Notes: generated by a model from the letters alone, not told the origin. A DNA stretch of 64,000 nucleotides from EW11 sp035765635 (GCA_035765635.1 DASTWZ010000051.1:48546-112545); one strand, 5' to 3'. Shown: positions 51,652-61,762, numbered from the stretch's first letter. Program-made: numbers and translations.

Positions 51652-54600
51652 ATGCTTCACCCCATCTTTCTTCCCCGTCGCCGGTCTTCGCTGGCGCGCT
51701 TTGGTCGTTCTCGGATTTTAGCGCTCGGCGTCGGCGCCTTGCTTTCGTTTGGAGTCTGTCGCTTGCAGGGTAGTACGACGGTGACGGGAAACGATCCCGG
51801 TGCGGCTTATTCGAACACGCAATCGGATGCCCGCGCTGATGTTGCCCAGTCGTTCACGGCGACGAAGACAGGTGTGCTCACTTCAATCAAAATTTTCGGA
51901 AGTACGACAAGTTCGTCTACCCTTAACATCTATTCAGGAGACGGAGTCGGCGGCACCCTCCTGACCTCCCAATCGGTTACGGCCTTCAACGCAGCTGGAG
52001 ACGCCGACACCTCCTTTCAAAGATATATTGGGTCAACTCTGACCCTGAGCTCGACCGTTAATATCACCAACGGCAACCGGTACACGTTTCAGTTGATTAA
52101 CAACGACGGCGTGAGCATCACCTATACGACCAACTCTGATTATTCCGGCGGCACGGCCTATGATACTGGGGTTGAAATTGGTGGCAGCATCGACTTTGAG
52201 TTCAGCGTCGTTCAAGACGATCCCCCGAACAGTGCTCCGGTCAATAATGTGGCTCCGGCAATCATTGGCACACAAACGGTTGGATTTGCTCTAAGCACCA
52301 CAACTGGCTCGTGGAGTGACCCTGACGGAGACACCCTCACTTACAGTTATCAGTGGTACCGCGCTGACGACTCCAGCGGAACGAATGCGGCCGCCATTGG
52401 TTCGGCTACGTCCAGCTCCTATACGTTGACGACAGCCGAGGCCCATAAGTTCGTCCGCGTTGTTGTCACGGCAAACGACGGGAATGGCCATACTGCGACC
52501 GGCAATTCCTCATGGACGGCGGTGAACAACGCGACTCCGGTCAACAGTGTGAGCCCGCAGGTCTCTGGCACGGCGGTTGTCGGGAACTCACTGAGCACGA
52601 CGACAGGCTCATGGACCGACGCCGACGGTGACGCGCTCAGCTACTCCTACCAATGGTATCGCGCCGATGACAACTCCGGCACAAACGCTACCGCCATTGG
52701 CAGCGCAACCAGCAGCAGCTACACGCTCACAGTCTCGGACGGGAATAAATATGTTCGTGCTGTCGTTACAACCAACGACGGTCACGGCGCGAACCCAGGG
52801 GCGGTCTCCTCCTGGAACGCGGTTTACGCGGTGCCCAGCGTCAGCTCCATCGTTCGCAGCGGCGGTGCCTCCGCCACCGTGAATGCGAGCACGAATTCAG
52901 TCAGCTACACCGTCACGTTCAGCGAATCTGTTTCCGGCGTGGATGCCACCGACTTCAGCTTGACCGCCACCGGTACCGCTTCCGCTAACATCGCCAGCGT
53001 ATCGGGCTCGGGGACCACATATACGGTCACTGCGGATTCGATCAGCGGCGACGGCACGCTGCGGCTCGATCTGAACGGCTCTGGCACCGGCATCAAGAGC
53101 GGCAACAATGTCGACATCGCCACCGGCTACACTTCTGGCCAAACCTACACGCTCGATCACACCGCACCCTTCGCCCCCAGTAGACCGGACATGACTTCCG
53201 GAACGGATTCGGGCTCTTCGAACACCGACAATTTCACCAGCAACACCACGCCGACATTTACGGGCACGGCGGAAACCAACAGCACGGTCACTCTCTACGA
53301 TACCGATGGCACCACCGTGCTTGGAATGGCAACGGCCGCCGCGGGAAATTGGTCGATCACGAGTTCGACACTTTCTTCCGGCGCTCATACGCTCACCGCC
53401 ACGGCGACAGACGCGGCCGGAAATACTTCAAGCGCATCGTCGGGCCTGTTGGTGAGGATCGATAATTCCGCACCCACTTCGTTGGCCTTGTCGAAGACGA
53501 CAGTCGCGACTTCTGCGGCCACCAGCGCATCCACGATCGGAACGCTTTCCGCCAGCGACAGCAATTCTCCCATCACGTTTACCTTGGCCACTGGGAACGG
53601 CACCAACGACGCCGACAACGGCAGCTTCGTGATCTCGAGCACGTCCCTGAAAGTGGGCGGCTCATCGCTCTCTGCTGGCACTTACAAGATCTACATCGCG
53701 GCCACGGATCCCATGGGCAATGTCGGCTACAACGCTTTCACGATCACCATCGTCGATGCGCCTTCAGTCAGCTCGATCGTGCGCGCTGGCGGAGCCGCAG
53801 CCGCGGTTAGCGCGAGTGCGACCTCGATCAGTTATACGGTGACTTTCGACCAGGCGGTGACGGGCGTGGATGCGTCCGACTTCGCGTTGACAGCAACCGG
53901 CACAGCGAGCGGTTCGATCGCGAGCGTCTCGGGCAGCGGGACCACGTACACGATCACCGTCGATACGCTGAGCGGCGACGGCACTTTGCGGCTCGACCTG
54001 AACGGCAGCGGCACAGGAATTCAAAACGGCAGCAATATCGATATTTCCGCCGGCTATTCATCGGGCGCGACGTACACGTTTGATCACACTGCGCCCGGCG
54101 CTCCTTCGACGCCTGATATGGCGTCCGCCACGGATTCGGGCGTGTCGAACACCGACAATGTCACGAGCAATACCACTCCGATTTTCACCGGCACCGCGGA
54201 AAGCGGCAGCACGGTCACTCTCTATGACACCGATGGCACCACCGTGCTCGGCAGCGCGACGGCTACAGCCGGCAACTGGTCAATCACTTCATCGACGCTT
54301 TCCGAGGGCAGCCATACGCTCACGGCAAAAGCCACTGACAGCGCGGGCAACGTGTCCGCCGCGTCGTCCGGCCTCAGCGTGACGATCGACACCAGTGCGC
54401 CTGCAGTCACTTCGGTTGCAGTGCCGAGCAATGGGGTCTACGGGGCGAACACCAATCTCGATTTCACGATCAATTTTTCAGAGGCAGTCACCGTTGATAC
54501 AAGCGGCGGCACGCCTCGGTTGGCATTGGTGATCGGCGTCACCAGCGTCCATGCAAATTACGTTTCCGGTACGGGCACGAGTGCCTTGTTATTCCGTTAC

Positions 54601-57600
54601 ACAGTGGATCCAGGCGCGAGCGATGCCGATGGCATCACGGTCGGCGCGCTTTCCGCCAATGGCGGCACGCTGCGGGATGCCGTGAGTCACGATGCGACGC
54701 TCACGTTGAACAGCGTCGGCAGCACCGCGGCCGTGCTGGTTGATGGAAATGGCCCGAGCGTTTCTTTGATCGTGAGAGCGGGATCGAATCCGACGCATAG
54801 CGCGTCCGTCGATTATACAGTCACATTTTCCAAAAACGTTTCCGGCGTCAGCACAGGCGATTTCAGCGTTACCGCGACGGGCACGGCGGCCGGCGTCGTT
54901 GCCGCCGTGACGCCGGTGAGCGGCAGCGTTTATACCGTCACGGTCAACAGTGTGAGCGGAGACGGCACGTTGCGTCTCGATTTGAAGAGCTCCGGTACTG
55001 GCATAACGGATACGCCGGGAAATGCCATCAGCGGAGGCTTCACCACTGGAGAAACCTACACGATCGACAGCACGGCGCCCACGGTGAACACGATCCAGCG
55101 TCAATCGCCCACTGCCGTGAACGTGTCGGCGGCGTCGGTCACGTGGCGAGTGACGTTCTCCGAAGGCGTCAGCGGTGTCGATGCGACGGATTTCACGGTC
55201 ACCACGGTCGCGGGCACCGCCAATGGAAACATCAGCGGTATTGCTGCCGTGGATACAGCTACCTACGACGTGACCGTCTCGTCGCTCTCGGGTAACGGCC
55301 AGCTTCGACTCGATCTCAAGGCGACGGGGACGGGCATCGCGGATTTGTCGAGTGTTGCGCTCGCCGATGGCGGATTCACCACGGGCGACATCTATTTGAT
55401 CGGAGCCACGAATGTTTTCGACGCGGTCAGCTTGGCCGCCGGCACCGCACGCAGCGTCTCAGGCGCAACCGCGAACAAAGTTGCCCAGCGCTTCACCACC
55501 TCGGCCAGCGCCCCACTCTCGCTCACGAACGTGGCGGCACTGCTCGGCAATGTGAGCGGCACGCCTGCGCCAAAGGTGACGATTCACGCCGACGATGGCA
55601 GCAACGGGATAAGCGCGCCGGTGATCGGCACGTTGACGAACCCCGCCAGCCTCACGCCGAACGCGCTCAACGTTTGGACGGGCAGCATTCTGCTCTCGGC
55701 CAACACGAGCTACTGGATCGTGTTCGACGACGCTTCGTCGATCGGTGCCTACGAGATCCAAGGAACGGCTGCCACCGCGGGTGGAAGCGGCAACTGGCTG
55801 AGTAACGCGGATTACCTCTATCGATTCGGCGCCAACGCTGCCACGGGTCCTCAAACCGGCGCGTTGCGCATCGCACTCGGCGCCAGCAACGCATCGACCA
55901 TCACCAGCAGTCTCACCGCCAATGGCACATATGGCACACCGTTCAGCTACGCGATCACCGCGACGAACACGCCCACGAGTTTCGCGGCGACAGGTCTGCC
56001 GAGCGGACTGACCGTCGATACCGCCACGGGCCAAATTTCTGGCACGCCAGCGCAGACGGGAACGTTCTCTGTTTCGCTGAGTGCGACCAATGCCGAGGGG
56101 ACGGGCCAAGCTTCGACTCTCACGCTCACGATCACGAAGGCGCCACTCACCGTCACGGCTTCGTCCCAATCGCGCGCCTACAACACCGCCAATCCGGCGC
56201 TCACGGTTGCGTACAGCGGATTCGTCGGCGGCGACTCGGCCAGCTCGCTGACGACGCAGCCCACGGCAACCACGAGCGCGACCTCGAACTCGTCGGTGGG
56301 CACCTATGCGATCACCGCCAGCGGAGGTGTTTCGAGCAATTACGCGTTCACCTATGTCGACGGCGTGTTAACCGTCACCCAAGCGACGGCTGCGGTAAGT
56401 CTGTCGGGTTTGACGAATGCCTACACGGGTTCTCCGCAAGCCGCGACCGTGAGCACCACGCCGGTCGACCTCGCCGTGACGGTCACGTATGATGGATCGG
56501 CCACGGCTCCGTCCGAGCCGGGTTCCTATGCGGTCGTGGCGACCGTCAACGATACGAATTACCAAGGCACCGCCTCGGGCACGCTCACGATCGCGAAGGC
56601 GCCAGTCTCGATTTCACTCAGTGGCCTCACCGCGACTTATGACGGCTCGGCGAAAGCGGTCACGGCGACGACCTCTCCGTCAGCACTTCCGGTGAGCTTG
56701 ACCTATGCAGGCAGCACGACCGCGCCGACGAACGCGGGCACCTACACGGTGGTCGCGACTGTCGACACCGCCAGCCAGAGCGGTTCGGCCACCGCCACGC
56801 TCACGATCGGAAAGGCGTCGCAAGTCATCACGTTCGACGCGCCGTCCGGCCTCGACACGGGCTCGGCCCCGTTCGTCTTGAGTGCGAGCGCGAGCTCAGG
56901 GTTGCCGGTGACGTTCACAGTTGTCAGCGGACCGGCAACTGTCTCGGGCAACACCACCACTCTCACGGGCGCGCCTGGAGACGTCACGGTCACCGCGGCA
57001 CAAGCCGGTGATAACAATCACTTCGCCGCCGCCGACGTCAGCCGGACATTCACCGTCATCTCGGCCGGGCCCCGAGTTTTTATTGGTGATGTGTTGACCA
57101 GCGCCGGTGCGAACAAGGCGGGCGATTTGGCCGCCGTCATTCCGCCCACTGGCAGCACGGGTAATCTTGTCGTGATCGTTCCCGGTCTGGGCATCGACAT
57201 CGCGACCGATTTCACTCTCGGCGCGGATGGGCGGTTCGTTAAGGACGTCACCGGCCACAATCTCGCAGCCGTGGCGGCAGCTGCGGCGAAAGGTGCGGCC
57301 ATTGCTGCGGATGAGCCTCCGCTGACGTTGCGAGGCCAGCTCGTCGGCAATGTTCTTTCCGGTCGTTTCGACGAGTTGGACTTGGCTTTCAGTGTTCTCG
57401 TTCAGGGACGTGGTCCGACCAGCAACTATGCCGGTTTCTATCAATCGACCGTCGTGAATTCCGACAGCGACACGATCTATACGATCATCGGCAACAACGC
57501 GGAGGTCATCACTCTCGCAAAAATTTCCAACACCGTGATCGCTGATCGCGGCACGCTCGATGGCCTCGGTTTCAATATCGCGCAGAACAACGTGACGTTG

Positions 57601-58542
57601 TCCGGCTCGGTTAACCCCTCGACTGCAACGGTCGCGGGCAAGGTCTCGCAACCCGGCGTGGCCGACATCACGTTTTCCGCGTTTCCCGCGACAGACGTGC
57701 GCTCGGATCGGTTGATCAATCTTTCGTCTCGAGCCCGCGTGCGCGGCAACGGTGACGGCGCACTGATCTCAGGCTTTATCATCGGCGGAACGGAACCGAA
57801 ACGCGTGCTGTTGCGCGCAATCGGTCCGACGCTCACGAAATTCGGCATCACCGACGCGCTCGATAATCCCCGACTGCGGCTATTCGACGCCAGCGGACAC
57901 GTGCTGTTGGAAAACGACGATTGGGGCGGCAAAGAAACGGCCGACACGATGGCGCAAATCGGCGCGTTCGCTCTGCCGAGCGGCTCCCATGACGCCGCGA
58001 TCGTGACGACGCTGAACCCGGGCGCCTACACGATGCTCGTGATCGATGGCGGACAGACCGGCACGGTCCTGGCCGAAGTGTATGATGCCAGCGCGCAAAA
58101 CGCGGGAGAATTTCAAAGGCTCATCAATATCTCGAGCCGCGGCATGGTCGACAGCAATGGAGGACCACTGATCGGTGGATTCATCATCGCCGGCAATTCG
58201 CCTAAGAAAGTCCTGATTCGCGCGGCAGGCCCGGCCCTGGCGCCGTACGGCGTCGCTGGCTTCCTCGCCGATCCAAAGCTCAAGGTTTACGACGGCGACG
58301 GTACGGTCGTCGCGCAGAACGACGACTGGGGCACGCCCGCCACCGTTCAGGCGGGCCAGACCGCTGCGTCGGCCAGCGCAATCTCCGCCACCACGCAGGC
58401 GATCGGGGCTTTCGCATTCGCTCCGGCGAGCAAGGACGCCGCGCTGGTCGTGACTCTCGCTCCCGGTGCTCACACGGCGGTTGTCTCAGGACTTCCCGGC
58501 GCCTCCGGTGTCGCGTTGATCGAAATCTACGAAGTCCCGTGA
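51652..58542 (+). CDS. Giant secreted Ig-like repeat protein (surface/adhesin-like)
   Basis: 2296 aa from ATG 51652, chosen because it gives an Arg-rich N-region (FLPRRRSSLARFGRSR) and hydrophobic core (ILALGVGALLSFGVC) of a signal peptide. In order: a jelly-roll-like N domain (to 52210); two near-identical PVNxV...SYQWYRADD domains (52234-52830); four VSSIVR...GTLRLDLxGSGTGI domains (from 52831, 53760, 54763, 55081) with two Big_13-like TPDM...DTDGTTVLG domains between them; an anchor-R-like domain (55410-55890); a putative-Ig domain; one MBG_2-like and two MBG_3-like domains (56141-56820); and two C-terminal GGFII...RAxGP...NDDWG modules (57712-58539). Thr/Ser/Gly content is very high and Cys almost absent. 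No PEP-CTERM or LPXTG anchor is seen. A structural or adhesive surface role is inferred. Confidence 0.88.
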   Translation: MLHPIFLPRRRSSLARFGRSRILALGVGALLSFGVCRLQGSTTVTGNDPGAAYSNTQSDARADVAQSFTATKTGVLTSIKIFGSTTSSSTLNIYSGDGVGGTLLTSQSVTAFNAAGDADTSFQRYIGSTLTLSSTVNITNGNRYTFQLINNDGVSITYTTNSDYSGGTAYDTGVEIGGSIDFEFSVVQDDPPNSAPVNNVAPAIIGTQTVGFALSTTTGSWSDPDGDTLTYSYQWYRADDSSGTNAAAIGSATSSSYTLTTAEAHKFVRVVVTANDGNGHTATGNSSWTAVNNATPVNSVSPQVSGTAVVGNSLSTTTGSWTDADGDALSYSYQWYRADDNSGTNATAIGSATSSSYTLTVSDGNKYVRAVVTTNDGHGANPGAVSSWNAVYAVPSVSSIVRSGGASATVNASTNSVSYTVTFSESVSGVDATDFSLTATGTASANIASVSGSGTTYTVTADSISGDGTLRLDLNGSGTGIKSGNNVDIATGYTSGQTYTLDHTAPFAPSRPDMTSGTDSGSSNTDNFTSNTTPTFTGTAETNSTVTLYDTDGTTVLGMATAAAGNWSITSSTLSSGAHTLTATATDAAGNTSSASSGLLVRIDNSAPTSLALSKTTVATSAATSASTIGTLSASDSNSPITFTLATGNGTNDADNGSFVISSTSLKVGGSSLSAGTYKIYIAATDPMGNVGYNAFTITIVDAPSVSSIVRAGGAAAAVSASATSISYTVTFDQAVTGVDASDFALTATGTASGSIASVSGSGTTYTITVDTLSGDGTLRLDLNGSGTGIQNGSNIDISAGYSSGATYTFDHTAPGAPSTPDMASATDSGVSNTDNVTSNTTPIFTGTAESGSTVTLYDTDGTTVLGSATATAGNWSITSSTLSEGSHTLTAKATDSAGNVSAASSGLSVTIDTSAPAVTSVAVPSNGVYGANTNLDFTINFSEAVTVDTSGGTPRLALVIGVTSVHANYVSGTGTSALLFRYTVDPGASDADGITVGALSANGGTLRDAVSHDATLTLNSVGSTAAVLVDGNGPSVSLIVRAGSNPTHSASVDYTVTFSKNVSGVSTGDFSVTATGTAAGVVAAVTPVSGSVYTVTVNSVSGDGTLRLDLKSSGTGITDTPGNAISGGFTTGETYTIDSTAPTVNTIQRQSPTAVNVSAASVTWRVTFSEGVSGVDATDFTVTTVAGTANGNISGIAAVDTATYDVTVSSLSGNGQLRLDLKATGTGIADLSSVALADGGFTTGDIYLIGATNVFDAVSLAAGTARSVSGATANKVAQRFTTSASAPLSLTNVAALLGNVSGTPAPKVTIHADDGSNGISAPVIGTLTNPASLTPNALNVWTGSILLSANTSYWIVFDDASSIGAYEIQGTAATAGGSGNWLSNADYLYRFGANAATGPQTGALRIALGASNASTITSSLTANGTYGTPFSYAITATNTPTSFAATGLPSGLTVDTATGQISGTPAQTGTFSVSLSATNAEGTGQASTLTLTITKAPLTVTASSQSRAYNTANPALTVAYSGFVGGDSASSLTTQPTATTSATSNSSVGTYAITASGGVSSNYAFTYVDGVLTVTQATAAVSLSGLTNAYTGSPQAATVSTTPVDLAVTVTYDGSATAPSEPGSYAVVATVNDTNYQGTASGTLTIAKAPVSISLSGLTATYDGSAKAVTATTSPSALPVSLTYAGSTTAPTNAGTYTVVATVDTASQSGSATATLTIGKASQVITFDAPSGLDTGSAPFVLSASASSGLPVTFTVVSGPATVSGNTTTLTGAPGDVTVTAAQAGDNNHFAAADVSRTFTVISAGPRVFIGDVLTSAGANKAGDLAAVIPPTGSTGNLVVIVPGLGIDIATDFTLGADGRFVKDVTGHNLAAVAAAAAKGAAIAADEPPLTLRGQLVGNVLSGRFDELDLAFSVLVQGRGPTSNYAGFYQSTVVNSDSDTIYTIIGNNAEVITLAKISNTVIADRGTLDGLGFNIAQNNVTLSGSVNPSTATVAGKVSQPGVADITFSAFPATDVRSDRLINLSSRARVRGNGDGALISGFIIGGTEPKRVLLRAIGPTLTKFGITDALDNPRLRLFDASGHVLLENDDWGGKETADTMAQIGAFALPSGSHDAAIVTTLNPGAYTMLVIDGGQTGTVLAEVYDASAQNAGEFQRLINISSRGMVDSNGGPLIGGFIIAGNSPKKVLIRAAGPALAPYGVAGFLADPKLKVYDGDGTVVAQNDDWGTPATVQAGQTAASASAISATTQAIGAFAFAPASKDAALVVTLAPGAHTAVVSGLPGASGVALIEIYEVP

Positions 58543-58562
58543 TGGTTTGAGCGGCAGTGTTT

Positions 58563-58622
58563 GAAGGGGTCAGGCTTATTGATCAACGCAGTCGTTCAAT
58601 AAGTGGAGGCCTGACCCCCTTC
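58563..58622. repeat. GGGGTCAGGC inverted repeat (REP-like, possible terminator)
   Basis: Arms GAAGGGGTCAGGC (58563-58575) and GCCTGACCCCCTTC (58609-58622), with inner pairing of TTATTGA and TCAATAA, make a long interrupted hairpin 20 bp after the giant gene. GGGGTCAGGC-type palindromes are dispersed in many bacterial genomes and are often tied to REP-associated Y1 transposases; none is encoded in this window. Confidence 0.75.
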
Positions 58623-58701
58623 GGCGGCGATACCGTCACCCGCGCATTCCGCAGAAAGTTTGTGCGGTTTGGGTGTCCTGCTGCAGATTGAAGGTGGCGC
58701 G

Positions 58702-60195
58702 ATGAAAAGTGATTCGGACCTCCTACGAGAATTTGCCCTCAACCAGAACCAAGCCTGTTTCGCCGAAGTGGTTCAGCGGCATGTGGGATTTGTCTACGGG
58801 GTGTGCGTTCGACGGCTGCGCGATCCCGGTGCGGCGCAAGATGCAGCTCAAGCCGTGTTCATCGCATTGGCTCGTAAAGCGCGAACCGTTGCCGACGCGC
58901 CCAGCCTCTTAGGGTGGCTGCACCGCAGCGCGTATTATCAAACCCAACACCTCATGCGCTCGGAGAAAAATCGCATCGCTCGCGAAAGTGTTGCCCACCG
59001 GCTTGGCACAACCGTCGCCGAGACCCGCGACTCGCGTGACGAGATGAATCTGGTTATCGACGACGTGTTGCGAGAACTGTCTGAAGTAGACCGTGAAGCG
59101 ATCATGGCGCGCTTCTTTGCCGAGCAGAGCTACGCAGCAGTAGGCGCGAAGTTGCGGCTCACAGAGAATGCGGCTCGCATGCGAGTTGAGCGCGCGATGC
59201 AAAGGATGCGATCTCTGCTGGAGCAGCGCGGGATTTGTTCGACTGCGGCCGCCATCGCTGCAGCGCTGCCTGGTTATGCGACCGCGCAGGTGCCGGTCGG
59301 GTTGATGGCAGCGATCACTCGCACTTCGATCGCCGCAGCCGCCGGCGGCGGCGGGATGGCCGCATTTATTGGCTTTATGAGCACTGGAAAAATCATTGCC
59401 GGCGCCGTCGTCGCGGCATCAGTCGCCGGATTCGTTTGGGAGAAGAGTCAGAACCGTAGCGCCGAGGCCGAACTCGCTGCCGCCCATGCAGCGCTCGCCT
59501 CGACCGATCAACGCATCGAAGGCCTGGAAGCAAAAATCTCCGAGCTGCAACGCGACTTGGAGGCAAGCTCGGCAAAAAGCGCGCAAAAAATTGCGAGCAC
59601 TCCACCGCGATCTGCCGACGCGAAAGAAGGGCCCGTGCCAATTCCGGGCGTCACGCCGAAAGCACCCAAAGGCTGGTTCCAAAACGGCAGCGCAAACGAA
59701 CTCTACGAAGTCGGCGTCGACGAAAACAATTCGTGGGGCGGGATGCCCAGTGCCTACGCCAAGTCTATCGGTGAAGCCGGTGGAAAATTTGGCGGGATGA
59801 TGCAGACCATCTCGGCCGACGCCTATCGTGGCCAACGCGTGCAACTGACAGGTTGGATGAAGACGCAGGACGCGGCCAATGGCGGAAATCTCTGGATGCG
59901 CGTCGATGGTCAGGGCCACGGAAACATGCTGCAGTTTGATAATATGCAGGACCGCGCGCCGAAAGGAACGACGGACTGGGAGGAGTATTCCATCGTGTTG
60001 GACGTTCCCGCCGAAGCGACGACGGTCAACTACGGGTTTTTCGTCGCAGGCAAAGGCCAGGTCTGGGTGAACGGCGTGACCATCACGCCCGTGAGCACCC
60101 AGGTTCCTTCGACTGATGTGATGAAAAAGAACGCGGCCGCGCTTCCGACGACGCCGGTGAACTTAGGCTTCTCACCCCTCTCAGCTTCCAAGTAG
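58702..60195 (+). CDS. ECF sigma factor fused to a transmembrane helix, coiled coil and exported jelly-roll-like domain
   Basis: 497 aa from ATG 58702, with GAAGGTGG upstream. Region sigma-2 (DLLREFALNQNQACFAEVVQ ... AAQDAAQAVFIALARKA) and sigma-4 (LSEVDREAIMARFFAEQSYA then AVGAKLRLTENAARMRVERA) fill residues 1-175. A Gly/Ala-rich stretch and a helix (about 215-255, GMAAFIGFMSTGKIIAGAVVAASVAGFVW) lead to a short coiled coil (about 260-300). The C-terminal domain of about 150 aa (GWFQNGSANELYEVGVDEN ... GNLWMRVDGQGHG ... GKGQVWVNGVTITPV) resembles a carbohydrate-binding beta sandwich. A sigma factor tethered to its own sensor would make a one-protein signalling system; the ligand and whether release needs proteolysis are unknown. 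Confidence 0.88.
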   Translation: MKSDSDLLREFALNQNQACFAEVVQRHVGFVYGVCVRRLRDPGAAQDAAQAVFIALARKARTVADAPSLLGWLHRSAYYQTQHLMRSEKNRIARESVAHRLGTTVAETRDSRDEMNLVIDDVLRELSEVDREAIMARFFAEQSYAAVGAKLRLTENAARMRVERAMQRMRSLLEQRGICSTAAAIAAALPGYATAQVPVGLMAAITRTSIAAAAGGGGMAAFIGFMSTGKIIAGAVVAASVAGFVWEKSQNRSAEAELAAAHAALASTDQRIEGLEAKISELQRDLEASSAKSAQKIASTPPRSADAKEGPVPIPGVTPKAPKGWFQNGSANELYEVGVDENNSWGGMPSAYAKSIGEAGGKFGGMMQTISADAYRGQRVQLTGWMKTQDAANGGNLWMRVDGQGHGNMLQFDNMQDRAPKGTTDWEEYSIVLDVPAEATTVNYGFFVAGKGQVWVNGVTITPVSTQVPSTDVMKKNAAALPTTPVNLGFSPLSASK

Positions 60196-60264
60196 TGCCG
60201 AAGACGTTTCGGCGACAATCGGTGCGTGCAAAAAAGCAGAGCGCTGATTCGCGACGAAAATCAA

Positions 60265-60492
60265 TTTTCCCACGAATCCCACGAAGCACACGAATTCAAA
60301 AAAGTTTTCCCACGGAATACATGGAAGACATTTTAAGTTTCCGTGCCTTTCGTGTGTTTCGTGGGAAATAGGTTTGGGGCCTTTCGTGTGCTTCGTGTGA
60401 TTCGTGGGGAAATCCGTTGTGGAGGAGCCGTTGCGGGCGACGTCGCGAATCCGAAATCCTCTTTGCTCTTTTTGAGCCTGTTTGCGGCAAAG
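60265..60492. repeat. Second nested CCACGAATCxCACGAAG palindrome plus a GAAGAGGC-type copy
   Basis: 60265-60412 has the same plan as 38195-38340: outer arms CCCACGAATCCCACGAAGCA and GTGCTTCGTGTGATTCGTGG, inner arms CCCACGGAATACATGG and TTTCGTGTGTTTCGTGGG. Beyond it, 60457-60492 (CCTCTTTGCTCTTTTTGAGC, then CTGTTTGCGGC) is the reverse complement of the GCCGC(A/G)AAGAGG family. The spacer 60196-60510 has no gene. Confidence 0.82.
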
Positions 60493-60510
60493 TTTTCTTT
60501 TGAAATCGCT

Positions 60511-60882
60511 CTAGACTGGGAACCTCGAGGTGAAGCGCTCGGAGACGATTTTGCCGGCTTTCACTTCGTAGATGCACAACTCGTCGAGCAGCATTTTGCC
60601 GTGTCCTTTGATCGTGACTTCGAGGCGCATCGCACATGCGAAGGCGTCGCCGGCGACGAGAGGGTCGGAAAGATTGAGCGAGTGCACTTGCTCGATCATC
60701 GCGGTGAACTTCCGCGCCTTTTCCTGCAGCGCATCCAGGCCCTTGGTTTCTTTTCCAAAGGTAGCCGTGGCGTATGGCTCGATGCTGATGATGTCGCGGT
60801 CGAACAGCTCCTTCTGCGCGGTTTCGAAGTTTCCTTGGCGGCAAAGCGCTACGAATCGGTCGGCAATTTCTTTTGTCGTCAT
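60511..60882 (-). CDS. SnoaL-like / NTF2-fold small protein
   Basis: 123 aa. The pattern MTTKEIADRFVALCRQGNFE at the N-terminus, then FDRDIISIEPYA and a C-terminal ELCIYEVKAGKIVSERFTSR matches the SnoaL-like family with an alpha-plus-beta cone fold. Members are polyketide cyclases, isomerases or small-ligand binders, and most remain unassigned. It is monocistronic and flanked by repeat-bearing spacers, so context gives no further hint. Confidence 0.85.
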   Translation of the reverse strand: MTTKEIADRFVALCRQGNFETAQKELFDRDIISIEPYATATFGKETKGLDALQEKARKFTAMIEQVHSLNLSDPLVAGDAFACAMRLEVTIKGHGKMLLDELCIYEVKAGKIVSERFTSRFPV

Positions 60883-61345
60883 GATGGATCGGGAATTTTT
60901 GTCAGTGATTCTGATCAGCGATTTTTATCAGGCATCACGATCAGAGATCGAGTCAATCAGCCGTCGCATGCGGCTCACGACAGGCGGGGAAAATCAAACG
61001 CACGCTGTCACAATTCGGGCGGCTCGCTTTGCGTATTTCGGATTTGGGATCACCCTCGTTTCCGCGAGCTTCGCTCATTTTCGTGCGGGGACGGCCCTCT
61101 CTTCGTGATCGATCCACTCATCTTCTTCGGCGTCCTGAGCGCGTCGTGTGTGACGTTCACGCGATTGCACACGTCGCGGATGGGCGGGATTCGGAGGCAC
61201 GGAAATTCTAATAATCAGTTTTCGAGAGAAACGAATTCTCCTGCCTCCACCGCAGTCTGGCGGATCTCCGCTGCGACCTGACAAAACTCCATTCCACTCC
61301 AATCCAACTCCACTCCACGCCATCAAATATCACTCAATCACCACG
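60883..61345. other. Intergenic segment without recognisable gene
   Basis: Openings here have skewed composition and no domain. AT-richer sequence with repeated GATCAG/GATCAC-like units occurs at about 60910-60955, and CACTCCA/ATCCAACTCC units at about 61285-61322, just before the VOC gene. I can assign neither promoter nor RNA. Confidence 0.4.
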
Positions 61346-61762
61346 ATGATCACGCGTCTCTCCCACATCACCATCTTCGTCCAGAATCAGAACAGGGCGC
61401 TCGACTTTTATACGAACAAACTCGGTTTCACCCTCGAGAGCGACGCGTTGTTGGGCACGTTTCGCTGGCTGACCGTGCGCGCGCCTCAGCAAAAGGAGCT
61501 GGTGCTCGCATTGCTCGATCCCGCGGCGATGTATGACGACGCGCCAGAGGCACTGCAGAAAATCCAGGAATTGCAGCGGAGCGGAAAAATGGGCGGCGGC
61601 GTTTTTCATACCGCGAACTGCCAGGAAACGTACGAGCAGCTTAAGGCCAAAGGTGTGAAGTTTCGCCAATCACCGGAGCAACGTCCCTACGGCACCGAAG
61701 CTATTTTCGAGGACGATTCGGGAAACTGGTTCAGCCTGACCCAACCGAGTGCGAAAGCCTGA
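61346..61762 (+). CDS. VOC family protein (glyoxalase/bleomycin-resistance fold)
   Basis: 138 aa. LSHITIFVQNQNRALDFYTN then KLGF is the N-terminal VOC module, with His7 as a possible metal ligand; Glu in QKELVLALLD and Glu in EAIFEDDSGNWFSLTQ fit the remaining ligands. The two beta-alpha-beta-beta-beta modules are complete. Members catalyse isomerisation, dioxygenation or bind small molecules; the short sequence and isolated context do not tell which. A purine-poor leader makes the start at 61346 (ATG ATC ACG) the only good choice. Confidence 0.9.
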   Translation: MITRLSHITIFVQNQNRALDFYTNKLGFTLESDALLGTFRWLTVRAPQQKELVLALLDPAAMYDDAPEALQKIQELQRSGKMGGGVFHTANCQETYEQLKAKGVKFRQSPEQRPYGTEAIFEDDSGNWFSLTQPSAKA

